DNA of 64,000 nt from Bolinopsis microptera (Eukaryota > Ctenophora > Tentaculata > Lobata > Bolinopsidae): positions 1,736,001 through 1,800,000 of the forward strand of contig NC_087074.1 in the NCBI RefSeq assembly GCF_026151205.1, read 5' to 3'. A program made the translations under genes and the position numbers. Below, one piece after another: positions 52,101 to 55,302 of this stretch (position 1 is the stretch's first letter; each line of letters opens with the position of its first letter). The notes beneath the pieces were generated by a model. That model was not told the origin of the DNA. It saw only the letters and a program-made list of their open reading frames with translations, and did no database searches.

Positions 52101-53723
52101 TCGTTTGATATACCAGACCGAACATTCCACGCGATGAAGACAACTTGGAGACTTGCCAGCAGCGAGAGTACAACAGATGTCAGGGAGCTTATCCCCGAGT
52201 TCTTTTATCTCCCAGAACTGTTCCACAACTCAGAGGGCTTCAGATTTGGGGAGAGACAGAACGGAAACACCGTAGACGATGTTTTGTTACCCACGTGGTC
52301 TAATGACGACAGCAGATTATTAGTTCTGACACACCGCATGGCACTTGAGTCGGAGTACGTTTCGCAGAACCTACACCATTGGATAGATCTAGTGTTCGGG
52401 TACAAGCAACAGGGAGGAGCTGCTGTCGATGCCATCAACGTGTTCCATCCCTCCACTTACTTCGGGATTGATGTTGAGAAAATAGAAAATGCTCTTCACA
52501 GAGAGGCAATGAAGACCATGGTCCGAACCTACGGTCAAACCCCCAAACAGCTCTTTAAAGAACCCCATGTGACCCGCAATGCAATGGCCCACATCCACAG
52601 CAAGCCCCTGACAACCAAGGGAGCACCAATGCAACAGGGTAGCAACCAGAAGATGACGTCGCGTTTCTGGAGGATGGCGTTTGCTTCCTCCATGTCGGAC
52701 GCTCTCTCCACCATAGACCGGGAGAGAGATCTGACCCCTGGAACTCTGCACTTCTCCCAACCAGTGCTATGCTGGACAGCCAAGTTCCCTCACAGTATCA
52801 CTGGTATCAGGTGTTTACCGTCCGGTGAGGTGGTTGCCATGCCTCCCAGAACCAGCTACCTAGCCTTCGTGCCGTGGAAAGGTCCCCGCTACGAACAGGT
52901 CAGTAGCTTCACTGAAGAAGCTGGAGGGAGCAACTACACCGGGCTCCGGATACGATGGGAAGGAAGTAATGTGCACGTGATAGCGGACGCTATTCTCTAC
53001 AGTATCTCCTCCACTGATCACGTGACTTGTTGTTCAGCTGCCAGGGATGGCCGGGTGTTCGTTATAGGGTACAGGTCCGGGCTGGTGACTGTCCAACCTC
53101 TCCAGTACGAGCAGTCCACTAAGAGTGTGAGTAACATGGGGGCTGCCAGGTACCTCACCGGTCATGTTCATCCTATCACCACTATCCAGATTAACAGGGC
53201 TTTCAGTGTGATCGTGTCGGCTGATACCAGCGGCAGAGTCATCATCTGGGATCTCAACCTCATGACTTACGTGAACTATTTCGAGACACGCCAGTCCCCT
53301 GTATCGTGTTTGAGAGTCTCTGATACTCTGGGAGATATTGTGACAGTCAGTTCATCAGGTAAAGAGAACAGGAACGTGTCGTTCCCTGGACTTCCTGGAT
53401 CTGCGGAGAGCGTGTCTGAGATTTACATGCATTCTGTAAACGGTAAATTCATTGCTTGGTCACGGTGCAGTCACGTGATAACTTCTCTGGCTATTTCTGT
53501 CATGAGTGAAGGACTGTACAAGAACGTTATTGCTACAGGCTTCCAAAACGGCAATATCTGGCTGTGGAACACGTGGAATCTCCAGGTGGTCTCAGATATT
53601 CAGACTAACTTTACATCTCCTATTCTATCCCTGGAGTTCTCTCATGATTCTTATAGTTTAGCAGCAGGGTCAGAGGAGGGACGCCTCATGGTGTGGACTC
53701 AAACTCATCCTGCCAATAATTGA
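460..53723 (+). CDS. LYST: LYST-like lysosomal trafficking regulator (BEACH protein), 5'-truncated by window edge, ~35 exons
   Basis: Large scaffold protein of the BEACH family that controls lysosome and lysosome-related organelle size and trafficking. Exons seen: 460-535, 736-801, 844-896, 986-1100, 4492-4578, 15024-15117, 15296-15453, 15668-~15700 (end unclear), 15790-15957, 16138-16291, 17009-17148, 33106-33295, 33460-33542, 33699-33812, 35351-35488, 35720-35876, 36037-36158, 36929-37052, 37186-37452, 37728-37857, 38271-38325, 38705-38768, 46385-46515, 47125-47272, 47537-47638, 47840-47938, 48292-48455, 48848-49051, 49256-49416, 49559-~49737, ~49859-49971, 50127-50395, 50482-50635, 50743-50878, 51010-53723. 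Phases join correctly except around 15.7 kb and 49.74/49.86 kb. The LYST assignment, rather than NBEA, NBEAL or WDFY3, rests on the terminal exon. The gene starts upstream of the window, since the first exon has an acceptor and an in-frame TAA lies just 5' of the nearby ATG at 412. Confidence 0.9.
1282..4076 (-). CDS. UDP-glycosyltransferase (UDP-glucuronosyltransferase family), two exons
   Basis: Type I ER membrane enzyme that transfers a sugar from a UDP-sugar to small lipophilic acceptors. Exon 1 is 4076-3559 and exon 2 is 2245-1282, joined in phase 2 by a GTAAGT donor and TTTTCAG acceptor, giving 493 residues, the usual family length. The ATG at 4076 is preferred over one at 4151 because it puts a signal peptide ([18 protein letters not shown]) first. 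His31 in GSHLY is the expected catalytic base. The donor-binding signature begins WIPQKDLLG and includes [13 protein letters not shown] and PLFADQ. A C-terminal membrane helix ([20 protein letters not shown]) and a basic KSKSK-type tail follow. The intron holds a 1-kb nonamer minisatellite. The gene lies wholly within LYST intron 1101-4491, antisense. Acceptor specificity cannot be told. Confidence 0.9.
2366..3345. repeat. Compound nonamer minisatellite in the UGT intron
   Basis: Runs of GGTAACTAT (3 to 8 copies each) separated by spacers AGCTGACTAACCTCCATATA or AGCTGCCTACTCTCCATATA, about 15 higher-order units. The 9-bp unit is codon-sized, so all frames read as repeats (VTI on the minus strand) and make spurious ORFs of up to 329 codons. 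Confidence 0.95.
4492..4578 (+). CDS. LYST: LYST small in-frame exon between the UGT and dioxygenase genes
   Basis: An 87-bp open segment with TATTGCCAG acceptor and CAG/GTCAGT donor, phase 0 at both ends, so it fits exactly between the exon ending at 1100 (phase 0) and the one starting at 15024 (phase 0). It encodes 29 residues beginning [15 protein letters not shown] and ending in a Ser/Thr-rich stretch. It lies just past a short GGTAAC repeat and before the 4.6-6.0 kb minisatellite. It could be an alternatively used exon, because skipping it keeps frame. Confidence 0.6.
4600..6035. repeat. ~26-bp AT-rich minisatellite (about 50 copies)
   Basis: Tandem units of AGTTACTTAGTAAATTAC then AGTTATTT, with variants (TAATAATTAACAG, TTTTGTGG) in a recurring order, so higher-order duplication is visible. 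Starts right after the LYST exon 4492-4578. Confidence 0.95.
6345..6505. repeat. G-tract minisatellite (potential G-quadruplexes)
   Basis: Five or more units of CTGTTTACACAATA followed by G runs of 6 to more than 20. The longest run (about 6376-6401) is broken by a single C. G-run lengths vary between units; the plus strand is the G-rich one, the template strand for the TauD-like gene's upstream neighbours. Confidence 0.9.
6712..6890. repeat. Nonamer (GGTAACTAT) minisatellite at the 3' end of the dioxygenase gene
   Basis: About 19 copies of TATGGTAAC or TATGGTTAC ending at 6890, immediately next to the stop codon (6891-6893) of the minus-strand dioxygenase. Part of the 3' UTR if transcribed. 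Confidence 0.93.
6891..7817 (-). CDS. TauD/TfdA-family Fe(II)/2-oxoglutarate-dependent dioxygenase, single exon
   Basis: Predicted 308-residue oxygenase of the taurine-dioxygenase superfamily, which couples 2-oxoglutarate decarboxylation to hydroxylation of a small substrate. The iron ligands are visible as H139-x-D141 (CYWHKDGDF) and a distal H283 ([11 protein letters not shown]), with the 2-oxoglutarate arginine in RILLRTQ near the C-terminus. The start at 7817 (or 7811) is chosen because it gives a hydrophobic leader ([17 protein letters not shown]); an upstream in-frame ATG at 7919 would add 34 residues. The leader suggests secretion or organelle targeting, unusual for the family, and is inference. 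Residues 24-32 (DDSYHSNED) are encoded by one copy of the GGTAACTAT repeat unit common in this window. A nonamer minisatellite abuts the 3' end. The gene is antisense within LYST intron 4579-15023. The substrate is unknown. Confidence 0.85.
   Translation of the reverse strand: MLMRFLTQLSVFHLIYCTEINNEDDSYHSNEDVCKPAQGPAKMGYVISQIGDVNKLTQTDAKFILSSIVEHGVVVIRNQTLTRQQQVDFTSKLGEIIVLPLSFEGKDPEVGFPAIQRASNYWHNGTWKGKTHCFGCYWHKDGDFQENGYLLSMLYADDVAENRSTTNFVDTCETVSRKLSKSALEELSEIVYTVSVRSIPDFANGTEEDYSLYPLVKRHRVVYLHPGSGRKCVYVDVYMVTEQGHSPEYLSQVLEEVVGRGEKYVHYWRRGDIVIWDNEAVMHRAGTRGVSGPSDKTPRILLRTQAWL
8099..8452. mobile_element. 354-bp inverted-repeat element (MITE-like)
   Basis: Ends are 44-bp inverted repeats: GGTACGAAATTCGGTGGTTT at 8099 and its near-complement AAACCGCCGAATTTCGTACC ending at 8451, both continuing into a poly-A/T and CCCATATTTTCG block. 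No ORF inside. Confidence 0.75.
9302..9958 (+). pseudogene. LINE endonuclease domain (5' part)
   Basis: AP-endonuclease-like region that nicks target DNA for target-primed reverse transcription. Motifs in order: [37 protein letters not shown] and [13 protein letters not shown]. The frame then ends at 9958, while the remaining motifs (LDLIMCN, SDHNMV) continue in the next frame from about 9895, so a small indel separates them. The upstream overlapping ORF 9168-9431 has a short coiled-coil-like stretch ([14 protein letters not shown]) and may be the remains of an ORF1 or an N-terminal leader. Confidence 0.85.
9895..12405 (+). pseudogene. LINE reverse transcriptase and C-terminal region (two in-frame stops)
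   Basis: One frame from 9895 to 12405 interrupted only by TAA at 11170 and TGA at 11797. Visible are the end of the endonuclease (SDHNMV), then RT motifs: [68 protein letters not shown], the catalytic FADDT and [10 protein letters not shown]-terminal region with [12 protein letters not shown] and a conserved GSKLWNKVP block is typical of jockey/CR1 polyproteins. No RNase H was identified. Confidence 0.88.
12491..12857 (-). pseudogene. LINE ORF1-type RNA-binding domain fragment
   Basis: A minus-strand open stretch ([52 protein letters not shown]) with the pattern of the ORF1 RRM-like domain common in CR1/L2-type retrotransposons. It begins without a start (the preceding bases are unrelated) and ends in a stop at 12491. 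It abuts the 3' tail of the sense LINE in the opposite direction, so it is a separate, 5'-truncated or internally deleted insertion. Confidence 0.65.
12858..14260. other. AT-rich intronic spacer, no gene seen
   Basis: Part of LYST intron 4579-15023 between the LINE/ORF1 remnants and the nonamer array. Only short chance ORFs (60-65 codons at 13774-14101) without motifs or splice context; nothing supportable. Confidence 0.5.
14266..15009. repeat. Nonamer minisatellite (ACTATGATA/ACTATGGTA), about 80 copies
   Basis: Tandem 9-bp units with three shared GCAATGATA interruptions (about 14321, 14443, 14515 and 14737), showing block duplication. It ends 15 bp before the acceptor of the LYST ConA exon at 15024, so it sits where the branch point would be expected. 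Confidence 0.95.
15024..17148 (+). CDS. LYST: LYST exons for the concanavalin A-like (LamG-type) domain
   Basis: Exons 15024-15117, 15296-15453, 15668 onward, 15790-15957, 16138-16291 and 17009-17148. The first carries a typical domain opening ([19 protein letters not shown]). The exon at 15790 has [11 protein letters not shown] and that at 16138 has [20 protein letters not shown], the beta-strand pattern of the ConA-like domain in LYST and NBEA proteins. An acidic linker ([15 protein letters not shown]) is in the second exon. The exon starting at 15668 ([11 protein letters not shown]) has no unambiguous donor. GTAACT at about 15699 with an acceptor in the GTTACC repeat would add repeat-coded residues, and GTGAAC at about 15680 joined to 15790 also keeps frame. 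A 10-bp minisatellite fills the following intron. Confidence 0.75.
16297..16930. repeat. 10-11-bp minisatellite (CAGTTACTTT/CAGTTACTTC)
   Basis: About 55 tandem units starting six bases past the donor of the LYST exon 16138-16291 and fading out near 16930. Pyrimidine-rich on the plus strand. Confidence 0.95.
17490..17884 (+). pseudogene. LINE reverse transcriptase C-terminal tail fragment
   Basis: Reads [33 protein letters not shown], then a TAA, then in the same frame [17 protein letters not shown] to a stop at about 17884. The RRCLRRIL / [12 protein letters not shown] / GKRxRGRPRxxW series is the well-known tail of many animal LINE polymerases. Only the tail is present, so it is a 5'-truncated copy. 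A 14-bp hairpin (ATGTATGTTCGAAC and its complement, 17782-17813) lies inside. The fragment lies within the larger inverted-repeat unit 17173-20960. Confidence 0.75.
18426..18575. repeat. (CCCTCT)n microsatellite
   Basis: About 20 uninterrupted hexamers followed by imperfect ones (ATATCTATCTCTATATC). Purine/pyrimidine-asymmetric, so able to form triplex DNA. The SPSPSP and RERERE reading frames here are artefacts. Confidence 0.95.
18986..19478. mobile_element. ~490-bp inverted-repeat element (MITE-like)
   Basis: Left end ATACCTTAATTCCCAAAAAT and right end ATTTTTGGGAACTAAGGTAT are imperfect inverted repeats; the interior repeats the word AAATTTTTTG/CCCAAATTTT several times. Flanked by TA/GTA, consistent with a TA-type target. 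No ORF. Confidence 0.6.
19634..19690. repeat. Perfect 57-bp palindrome
   Basis: Two 28-bp arms (19634-19661 and 19663-19690) are exact reverse complements around a single T at 19662. The outermost bases are GTAACAAAATA and TATTTTGTTAC. Confidence 0.95.
19719..20772. repeat. GC-rich palindromic array (AGCGCTGGCCAGCGCT / ACAACTAGCGCTGGAT)
   Basis: About 1 kb built from self-complementary words (CAGCGCTGG, GCGCTAGTTGTCGC) with the whole block also an inverted repeat: TTCTTTTGCGATAGTCAAAA at 19722 and its complement ending near 20770, mirrored about a unique centre at about 20050-20200. CpG and GpC rich in an AT-rich neighbourhood. Confidence 0.9.
21715..22940. repeat. Dispersed 11-bp repeat (CCTTAGTAACA) through TSPO copy A introns
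   Basis: Short arrays at 21715-21790, 22007-22043, 22319-22435 and 22884-22938, and again at about 26105-26143. Every intron and the 3' flank of TSPO copy A carries a block; copies B and C do not. Confidence 0.85.
21795..23117 (-). CDS. TSPO: TSPO/MBR-family translocator protein, copy A (four exons)
   Basis: Five-helix outer-mitochondrial (or ER) membrane protein that binds cholesterol and porphyrins. Exons 23117-22957, 22568-22439, 22230-22144 and 21998-21795 join to 193 residues. Exon 1 carries helix 1 ([19 protein letters not shown]). Exon 2 has [20 protein letters not shown] and [10 protein letters not shown], exon 3 has [14 protein letters not shown] and exon 4 has [17 protein letters not shown], matching the TSPO pattern of KPxW-PP-FGPVW, QLxLNFxW and LPYLxWxxFAxxLN. 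The C-terminal [11 protein letters not shown] fits a CRAC-type cholesterol motif (L-x4-Y-x3-K). The start is uncertain: ATG at 23117, 23102 or 23099 (the paralogues start MDK). Introns are laced with an 11-bp CCTTAGTAACA repeat. Antisense in a LYST intron and divergent in the N-terminus from copies B and C. Confidence 0.88.
23388..25637. mobile_element. 2.25-kb foldback element with ~495-bp arms and a 22-26-bp repeat core
   Basis: Left arm 23388-23882 is the reverse complement of right arm 25143-25637 (outer ends AGACTGACCTGAATTTTC and GAAAATTCAGGTCAGTCT). The core is a tandem repeat (CTGTAGTTCTGAGCTGTTCT and CCCC variants), which is inverted where it enters the left arm. The flanks TAGCTGGGCGCTGGG and TAGCGCTGGGCGCTGG suggest a target duplication. 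The long minus-strand ORFs here ([12 protein letters not shown]) are repeat artefacts. Confidence 0.85.
26435..26611. mobile_element. 177-bp foldback element with 50-bp arms
   Basis: Arms 26435-26484 and 26562-26611 are near-perfect reverse complements (AGTATAGCCACTGGCTATAC at the left; GTATAACCAGTGGCTATACT at the right). Located 126 bp downstream of the TSPO copy B stop codon. No coding capacity. Confidence 0.8.
26737..27896 (-). CDS. TSPO: TSPO/MBR-family translocator protein, copy B (four exons)
   Basis: Exons 27896-27718, 27486-27357, 27202-27116 and 26904-26737 give 187 residues, with the same phases (2, 0, 0) and the same lengths for exons 2 and 3 (130 and 87 bp) as copies A and C. Exon 1 starts [17 protein letters not shown], then helix 1 with [17 protein letters not shown]. 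Exon 2 holds [20 protein letters not shown], the core TSPO signature. Exon 3 is [16 protein letters not shown] and exon 4 [18 protein letters not shown]. The end [12 protein letters not shown] lacks the tyrosine of the CRAC cholesterol motif that copies A and C keep, so ligand binding may differ (inference). A foldback element (26435-26611) lies just past the stop codon. Confidence 0.9.
29022..29090 (-). pseudogene. Relic second copy of TSPO exon 4
   Basis: About 69 bp nearly identical to the middle of copy C exon 4 (encodes [20 protein letters not shown]) but with no acceptor, diverging on both sides and running into unrelated sequence. It sits about 100 bp beyond the copy C stop codon, so it is a leftover of a local duplication or of unequal exchange within the TSPO cluster. 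Confidence 0.7.
29181..31702 (-). CDS. TSPO: TSPO/MBR-family translocator protein, copy C (four exons, palindrome in intron 3)
   Basis: Exons 31702-31524, 31294-31165, 31008-30922 and 29348-29181 give 187 residues, exon for exon the size of copy B. Exon 1 starts [17 protein letters not shown]. Exon 2 has [20 protein letters not shown], exon 3 [16 protein letters not shown] and exon 4 [20 protein letters not shown]. The C-terminus [11 protein letters not shown] keeps a CRAC-like pattern. Copies B and C share the MDK leader and upstream sequence, so B and C are the younger duplication pair. Intron 3 was expanded by a 1.39-kb palindrome (29476-30865). The end of exon 1 with its donor is duplicated in tandem (52-bp period), and a relic of exon 4 lies downstream at 29022-29090. 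Confidence 0.9.
29476..30865. mobile_element. 1.39-kb palindromic element in TSPO copy C intron 3
   Basis: Arms of about 650 bp (29476-30125 and 30205-30865) are imperfect reverse complements around an 80-bp loop. Ends are TTAAGGGGACATATACAAAA and its complement. A relative with one arm mostly deleted is at 41269-42000. The arms have no long ORF. A transcript of this intron could fold into a long hairpin. Confidence 0.88.
31469..31575 (-). repeat. 52-bp tandem duplication of the TSPO copy C exon 1/intron 1 boundary
   Basis: The block from GTTATAACTGCGGATAG through GAATGGTGAG occurs twice (about 31471-31507 and 31523-31559). Each carries the same GTGAG donor context, so two competing donors follow exon 1. 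Use of the second would insert intronic codons. Confidence 0.75.
31750..33105. other. Upstream region of TSPO copy C, duplicated in part upstream of copy B
   Basis: 31905-32000 resembles 28140-28265 (shared ACACTGTC, TGGGTC, GTACAAAGCAAAAA words), showing that the B/C duplication unit included about 300 bp of 5' flank. The remainder is AT-rich spacer to the LYST acceptor at 33105. Confidence 0.5.
33106..38768 (+). CDS. LYST: LYST exons of the armadillo-like middle region
   Basis: Eleven exons: 33106-33295, 33460-33542, 33699-33812, 35351-35488, 35720-35876, 36037-36158, 36929-37052, 37186-37452, 37728-37857, 38271-38325 and 38705-38768. All junctions keep one frame. Helical segments such as [20 protein letters not shown] and [19 protein letters not shown] are the type found between the ConA-like and PH-BEACH domains of this family. 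Exons 37186-37452 and 37728-37857 encode a Ser/Pro/Glu-rich, probably disordered linker with a short PENAPENAP repeat. Introns here contain 26-bp, 34-41-bp and 16-bp minisatellites and a foldback element. Confidence 0.75.
34195..34686. repeat. 34-41-bp minisatellite
   Basis: About 13 units of GATACTGGAGGGATAAG then TTATACTAATAGATCAA, some with an extra GATGGG. In the LYST intron 33813-35350. Confidence 0.93.
36424..36912. repeat. 26-bp minisatellite
   Basis: About 19 units of AGTTAAGGGAATAGAGTC then AGGGACAA, with a G/A (GAGTC or GGGTC) alternation. It runs to within 20 bp of the acceptor at 36928. Confidence 0.93.
37477..37516. repeat. Poly(G) run interrupted once
   Basis: Nearly 40 bases of G broken by CC, 25 bp downstream of the LYST exon 37186-37452. 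A related C-run lies at 37670-37680. Confidence 0.95.
37913..38127. mobile_element. 215-bp foldback element with 64-bp arms
   Basis: 37913-37976 and 38064-38127 are reverse complements with very few mismatches (outer GTTTTCTTGGGTAAATTTCT and its complement). Short unique centre. In LYST intron 37858-38270. Confidence 0.85.
38335..38588. repeat. 16-bp minisatellite (TTTTTATAGCTTATTA)
   Basis: About 15 copies with minor variants (TAGTA, TAATA). In the LYST intron 38326-38704. Confidence 0.93.
39903..40606 (-). pseudogene. Secreted-domain family member 1, probably a pseudogene
   Basis: Two exons homologous to the member at 42819-43540: a leader exon 40606-40545 and a domain exon 40361-39903, with the same phase-1 junction. 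Two lesions are visible. At 40605-40603 the sibling's ATG is AAG, directly after the acceptor, so the natural start is gone. At about 40069-40071 an AGA codon of the sibling is TGA, so reading stops after [10 protein letters not shown] while homology continues ([25 protein letters not shown]) to a GTTAGT donor. No frameshift is seen. It could still be a non-reference allele or an assembly error; two independent hits make a pseudogene more likely. Confidence 0.75.
40985..41268 (+). pseudogene. LINE C-terminal zinc-knuckle fragment (5'-truncated, interrupted 3')
   Basis: Encodes [12 protein letters not shown] then a stop, then HCLGQCPAI, the C-terminal CxxC...H...C knuckle of many animal LINE polymerases. 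After a frame change it reads [16 protein letters not shown]. The same ending and 3' UTR occur at 58402-58650 on the minus strand. In this copy the sequence breaks at about 41269, is followed by two other elements, and its 3' UTR resumes at about 42478-42600. Confidence 0.7.
41269..42000. mobile_element. Short-armed relative of the 29.5-kb palindromic element
   Basis: Starts AGGGGACATAAACC, like the 29476 element, and shares most of one arm of it (GATATGATCATCAGCTACAC, TTTTGCTTCTCTCG, GCCATTTTTGGCCC). It keeps only about 100-bp inverted ends (about 41340-41400 versus 41890-41960). It inserted into the 3' region of a LINE fragment. Probably a non-autonomous DNA element of the same family with one arm deleted. 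Confidence 0.6.
42000..42440. mobile_element. Small inverted-repeat element of the 'GGGACGTAGCCAGG' type (MITE-like)
   Basis: Left end GTGTATGCAGGGACGTAGCC followed by AGGATTTTTTT; right end CCTGGCTTTATACACTAG. The two termini are imperfect inverted repeats (about 20 bp) and both are followed inward by G-rich or C-rich runs. Similar termini are common in marine invertebrate genomes (recalled, not searched). No coding capacity. Confidence 0.5.
42478..42605 (+). mobile_element. 3' UTR remnant of the LINE family seen at 41.0 and 58.5 kb
   Basis: ACATCTTACAACACTTACCA through CATACCCCAGAGGTAGG to CAACCTCTCTAAAAAAACG matches, as reverse complement, 58402-58500 joined directly to 57530-57597. It therefore represents the uninterrupted 3' end of the family, including an A-rich terminus. 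Confidence 0.7.
42819..43540 (-). CDS. Secreted-domain family member 2 (unknown function)
   Basis: Leader exon 43540-43483 encodes a signal peptide ([17 protein letters not shown]) and ends ACAG/GTGAGG. The domain exon starts at 43294 after CTCCAG. Read through to TGA at 42819 it gives 177 residues. A good donor at 42836 (CCG/GTAAGC) could instead splice to a distal exon, as in member 3. A splice acceptor also precedes the ATG, so there is a 5' UTR intron. The domain has [40 protein letters not shown] and [14 protein letters not shown] with three spaced cysteines, and looks like an all-beta extracellular module. I do not recognise the family. Antisense inside LYST intron 38769-46384. Confidence 0.7.
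43600..44232. repeat. ~42-bp minisatellite
   Basis: About 15 copies of a unit containing GGGGGTCACTACGCCGGAGG, then ACGCTAGTGAAACTTTCCCA. Lies between secreted-family members 2 and 3; begins about 60 bp upstream of the member 2 leader exon, so it forms part of that gene's 5' flank. Confidence 0.93.
44600..44648. repeat. 49-bp near-perfect palindrome
   Basis: Arms of 24 bp (GTTATGCTCATGTTATGCAT then ACTA, and the exact complement) around one T. Just downstream of the stop codon of secreted-family member 3 (minus strand). Confidence 0.93.
44728..46170 (-). CDS. Secreted-domain family member 3 (unknown function, five exons)
   Basis: Exons 46170-46116, 46009-45770, 45646-45519, 45388-45232 and 44795-44728 join in frame (phases 1, 1, 0, 1) to 215 residues ending in TAA. 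Exon 1 is a signal peptide ([18 protein letters not shown]). Exons 2-4 align to the single domain exon of members 1 and 2: [20 protein letters not shown] to the VFVKIFD strand region, [17 protein letters not shown] to [20 protein letters not shown] to EGC, and [12 protein letters not shown] to [13 protein letters not shown]. The domain is therefore split by two extra introns. A Thr/Glu-rich tail ([17 protein letters not shown]) follows. The donor at 45519 (AAG/GTTTGG) is weak; an alternative adds about 10 residues. Secreted and of unknown role. Confidence 0.65.
45017..45085. repeat. Short GGATTAAGGTAA tandem repeat
   Basis: About five 11-12-bp units resembling GGTTAGGATTAAGG, in an intron of secreted-family member 3. 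Confidence 0.8.
46225..46372. repeat. Three ~52-bp tandem copies
   Basis: AAGTAAGGAACCTTAGTTTA plus CAATTAGGTTTAGTTGCAG repeated three times, just before the LYST acceptor at 46384 and upstream of secreted-family member 3. Confidence 0.85.
46385..50878 (+). CDS. LYST: LYST exons between the nested secreted-protein cluster and the PH-BEACH exon
   Basis: Twelve exons: 46385-46515, 47125-47272, 47537-47638, 47840-47938, 48292-48455, 48848-49051, 49256-49416, 49559-~49737, ~49859-49971, 50127-50395, 50482-50635 and 50743-50878. The junction of 38768 (phase 1) to 46385 is in frame although 7.6 kb and three antisense genes separate them. The protein is alpha-helical and hydrophobic in blocks (for example [40 protein letters not shown]). 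The exon 50127-50395 reads through an internal GTACAC and ends at CTATG/GTGAGC. The junction between 49737 and 49859 is ambiguous: the natural donors and acceptors give mismatched phase, so one boundary is mis-set or a micro-exon is missed. Confidence 0.75.
48110..48291. repeat. Three ~64-bp tandem copies next to a LYST acceptor
   Basis: Units start TTGCTTCATAGTAGCAATAA and end TAGCAATCACTCCCC. The last copy ends in the pyrimidine tract and CAG used by the exon at 48292, so the polypyrimidine tract has been copied too. Confidence 0.85.
51010..53723 (+). CDS. LYST: LYST terminal exon: PH, BEACH and WD40 domains
   Basis: One 2.7-kb exon with 903 codons plus TGA. The BEACH-associated PH domain is at about 51330-51670. 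The BEACH domain (about 51690-52560) begins with [20 protein letters not shown] and contains [63 protein letters not shown] and YGQTPKQLF. These follow vertebrate LYST closely and differ from NBEA, NBEAL and WDFY3 (for example [17 protein letters not shown]). WD40 repeats at about 52750-53715 show VIIWDL, IWLWNTW and LMVWTQ. The BEACH and WD40 parts are membrane-trafficking scaffolds acting at lysosome-related organelles. The preceding intron ends TTTCTCAG at 51009. The exon is unusually long and GC-richer than its surroundings, as expected for conserved coding DNA. Confidence 0.96.
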
Positions 53724-54012
53724 CGTGGTTACTCATCTGGTTACTTATTGTTCACTGTGAGATTACTTATTGTTCACTGTGCGGTTACTGCGTGGACACT
53801 GATTAGTCATCATTGAACAGAACAAACTTTTTGGAGGAAATTAAGATAATCTATTTGTTGAATGTTGATAAAAATGTTGAGGTAAAATCATTATCAAAGT
53901 CTGAAGACGTTTTATTAACCGCCTCGTAAGACGGAGAGTTTATTGTTTTAATGAAAAGTCGGATAATTAAAGATAAAGATCTATCTTCTGACGGAGTTTA
54001 CAGTTTGTATAA

Positions 54013-54018
54013 AATAAA
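54013..54018 (+). promoter_or_regulatory. Probable LYST poly(A) signal
   Basis: AATAAA about 290 bp after the LYST stop codon at 53721-53723, followed by a T/G-rich stretch (ATGTTGTTTTTGTGTC). It is the first canonical hexamer in the expected range. Confidence 0.55.
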
Positions 54019-55177
54019 TGTTGTTTTTGTGTCATGACATTGGTGTGTATCGTGCGGGCCGCGAACTCAAAAACGAATATTAATCACGATGGCTACAAGT
54101 GCTATCACATGAATGTATTTATTATTTAATTTTTGATTAATTTTATTGTTGTATATTCTGTATTTGACGCAAGGCAGATTATTTCTTGCATTTGAATCGC
54201 AGTTGTTTTTTTTGTTAACACTGAACGAACTTCTTCCTTGTATTCTGCATCGTAAATTGAAATTGAATACCTAAATATTATTAGTAATTTTTCTGGTCAG
54301 ATAATAATAATAACTATAAGAAGATACATTTTATTTCAAAAAATATATATAAATCGTGAACACATATTTTAATAGATAAACAAATTAATGACATAAATTA
54401 ATGAAAAAATAACTCAAAATTTCTTCTTCAACTTAATAATTCTTAATTCACATAGTTAGTACGACCGGGACGGACTAATTATTGACCGATAACTTATAAC
54501 TTATAGCTTAGTCATGGCCTTAAGCATCCTAGCTAAAAGTTTCCCACAACCTGTATGTTTCATTGTTCATTGGTTGATGAAACTAAATTAATGTTTTTAA
54601 ATTTTCCTCAATCTTACACGTGCAGTTGCCTGTTAAAGCTTGTTTGAGATGTTGATGACGATCATTAATGAGAGCAACCTGGTCTGGTTGTACGGACACG
54701 TTTCATAGTAAAGCAGTAACGTACCCTTTCCATGAGGCATGAAATTGAGAACTATCGATAATTGAAATTCTCTATCAGTATCAATATCGGTATAATTATT
54801 AACCAAGTCATTATAGGTCGCGGCTAAAAAACTGGTAGTATAATTATATTAGCACTGTTATCAATATATCAGTAGACAGCTGTAGTCGTAGACAGTGGCA
54901 TATTTTCTGTCCAAGGTCTTGTGACTCTCGTGAAATAGATATCACATAAATTGTTCACTTCCCAATGATCCGATTCAGACATAGGGCCGAAACAATCGGT
55001 AGATCGTGATCAAGGGATTATCTTTATTCGAGGGATTATCTGTGTTCTGGTGTAGGGTCCCCTCATAACGCGTACAGGACTTTCTGCATACTGCTCGTGA
55101 TCTGAGAAGAGAAATATAATTATCAAATCTATACTTTCAGAGACCAAGTTCAAAGCCAGAGACCAAGTTCAAAGCGC

Positions 55178-55302
55178 GGCACTCGGCTACCATGTAAAGA
55201 TGTAACGAGCGAGCCTAAGGCTTATGGTAGTCGGGTGCCACGCACGAGCGATATGACTTATCACTCGGTTGACCGAGCGGTAAAGTTGTACTTATCGCTC
55301 GT
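55178..55302. repeat. Two adjacent stem-loops
   Basis: Stem 1: GGCACTCGGCTACCAT at 55178-55193 with ATGGTAGTCGGGTGCC at 55224-55239 (14 of 16 pairs). Stem 2: ACGAGCGATA at 55244-55253 with TATCGCTCGT at 55293-55302 (perfect), enclosing CTCGGTTGACCGAG. GC-rich in an AT-rich region. Could be a small inverted-repeat element or a structured RNA; no tRNA A/B boxes were recognised. Confidence 0.6.

Noticed and set aside
52205-52783. Minus-strand ORFs of 80-120 codons over the LYST terminal exon
   Set aside because: Shadows of the BEACH domain coding sequence.
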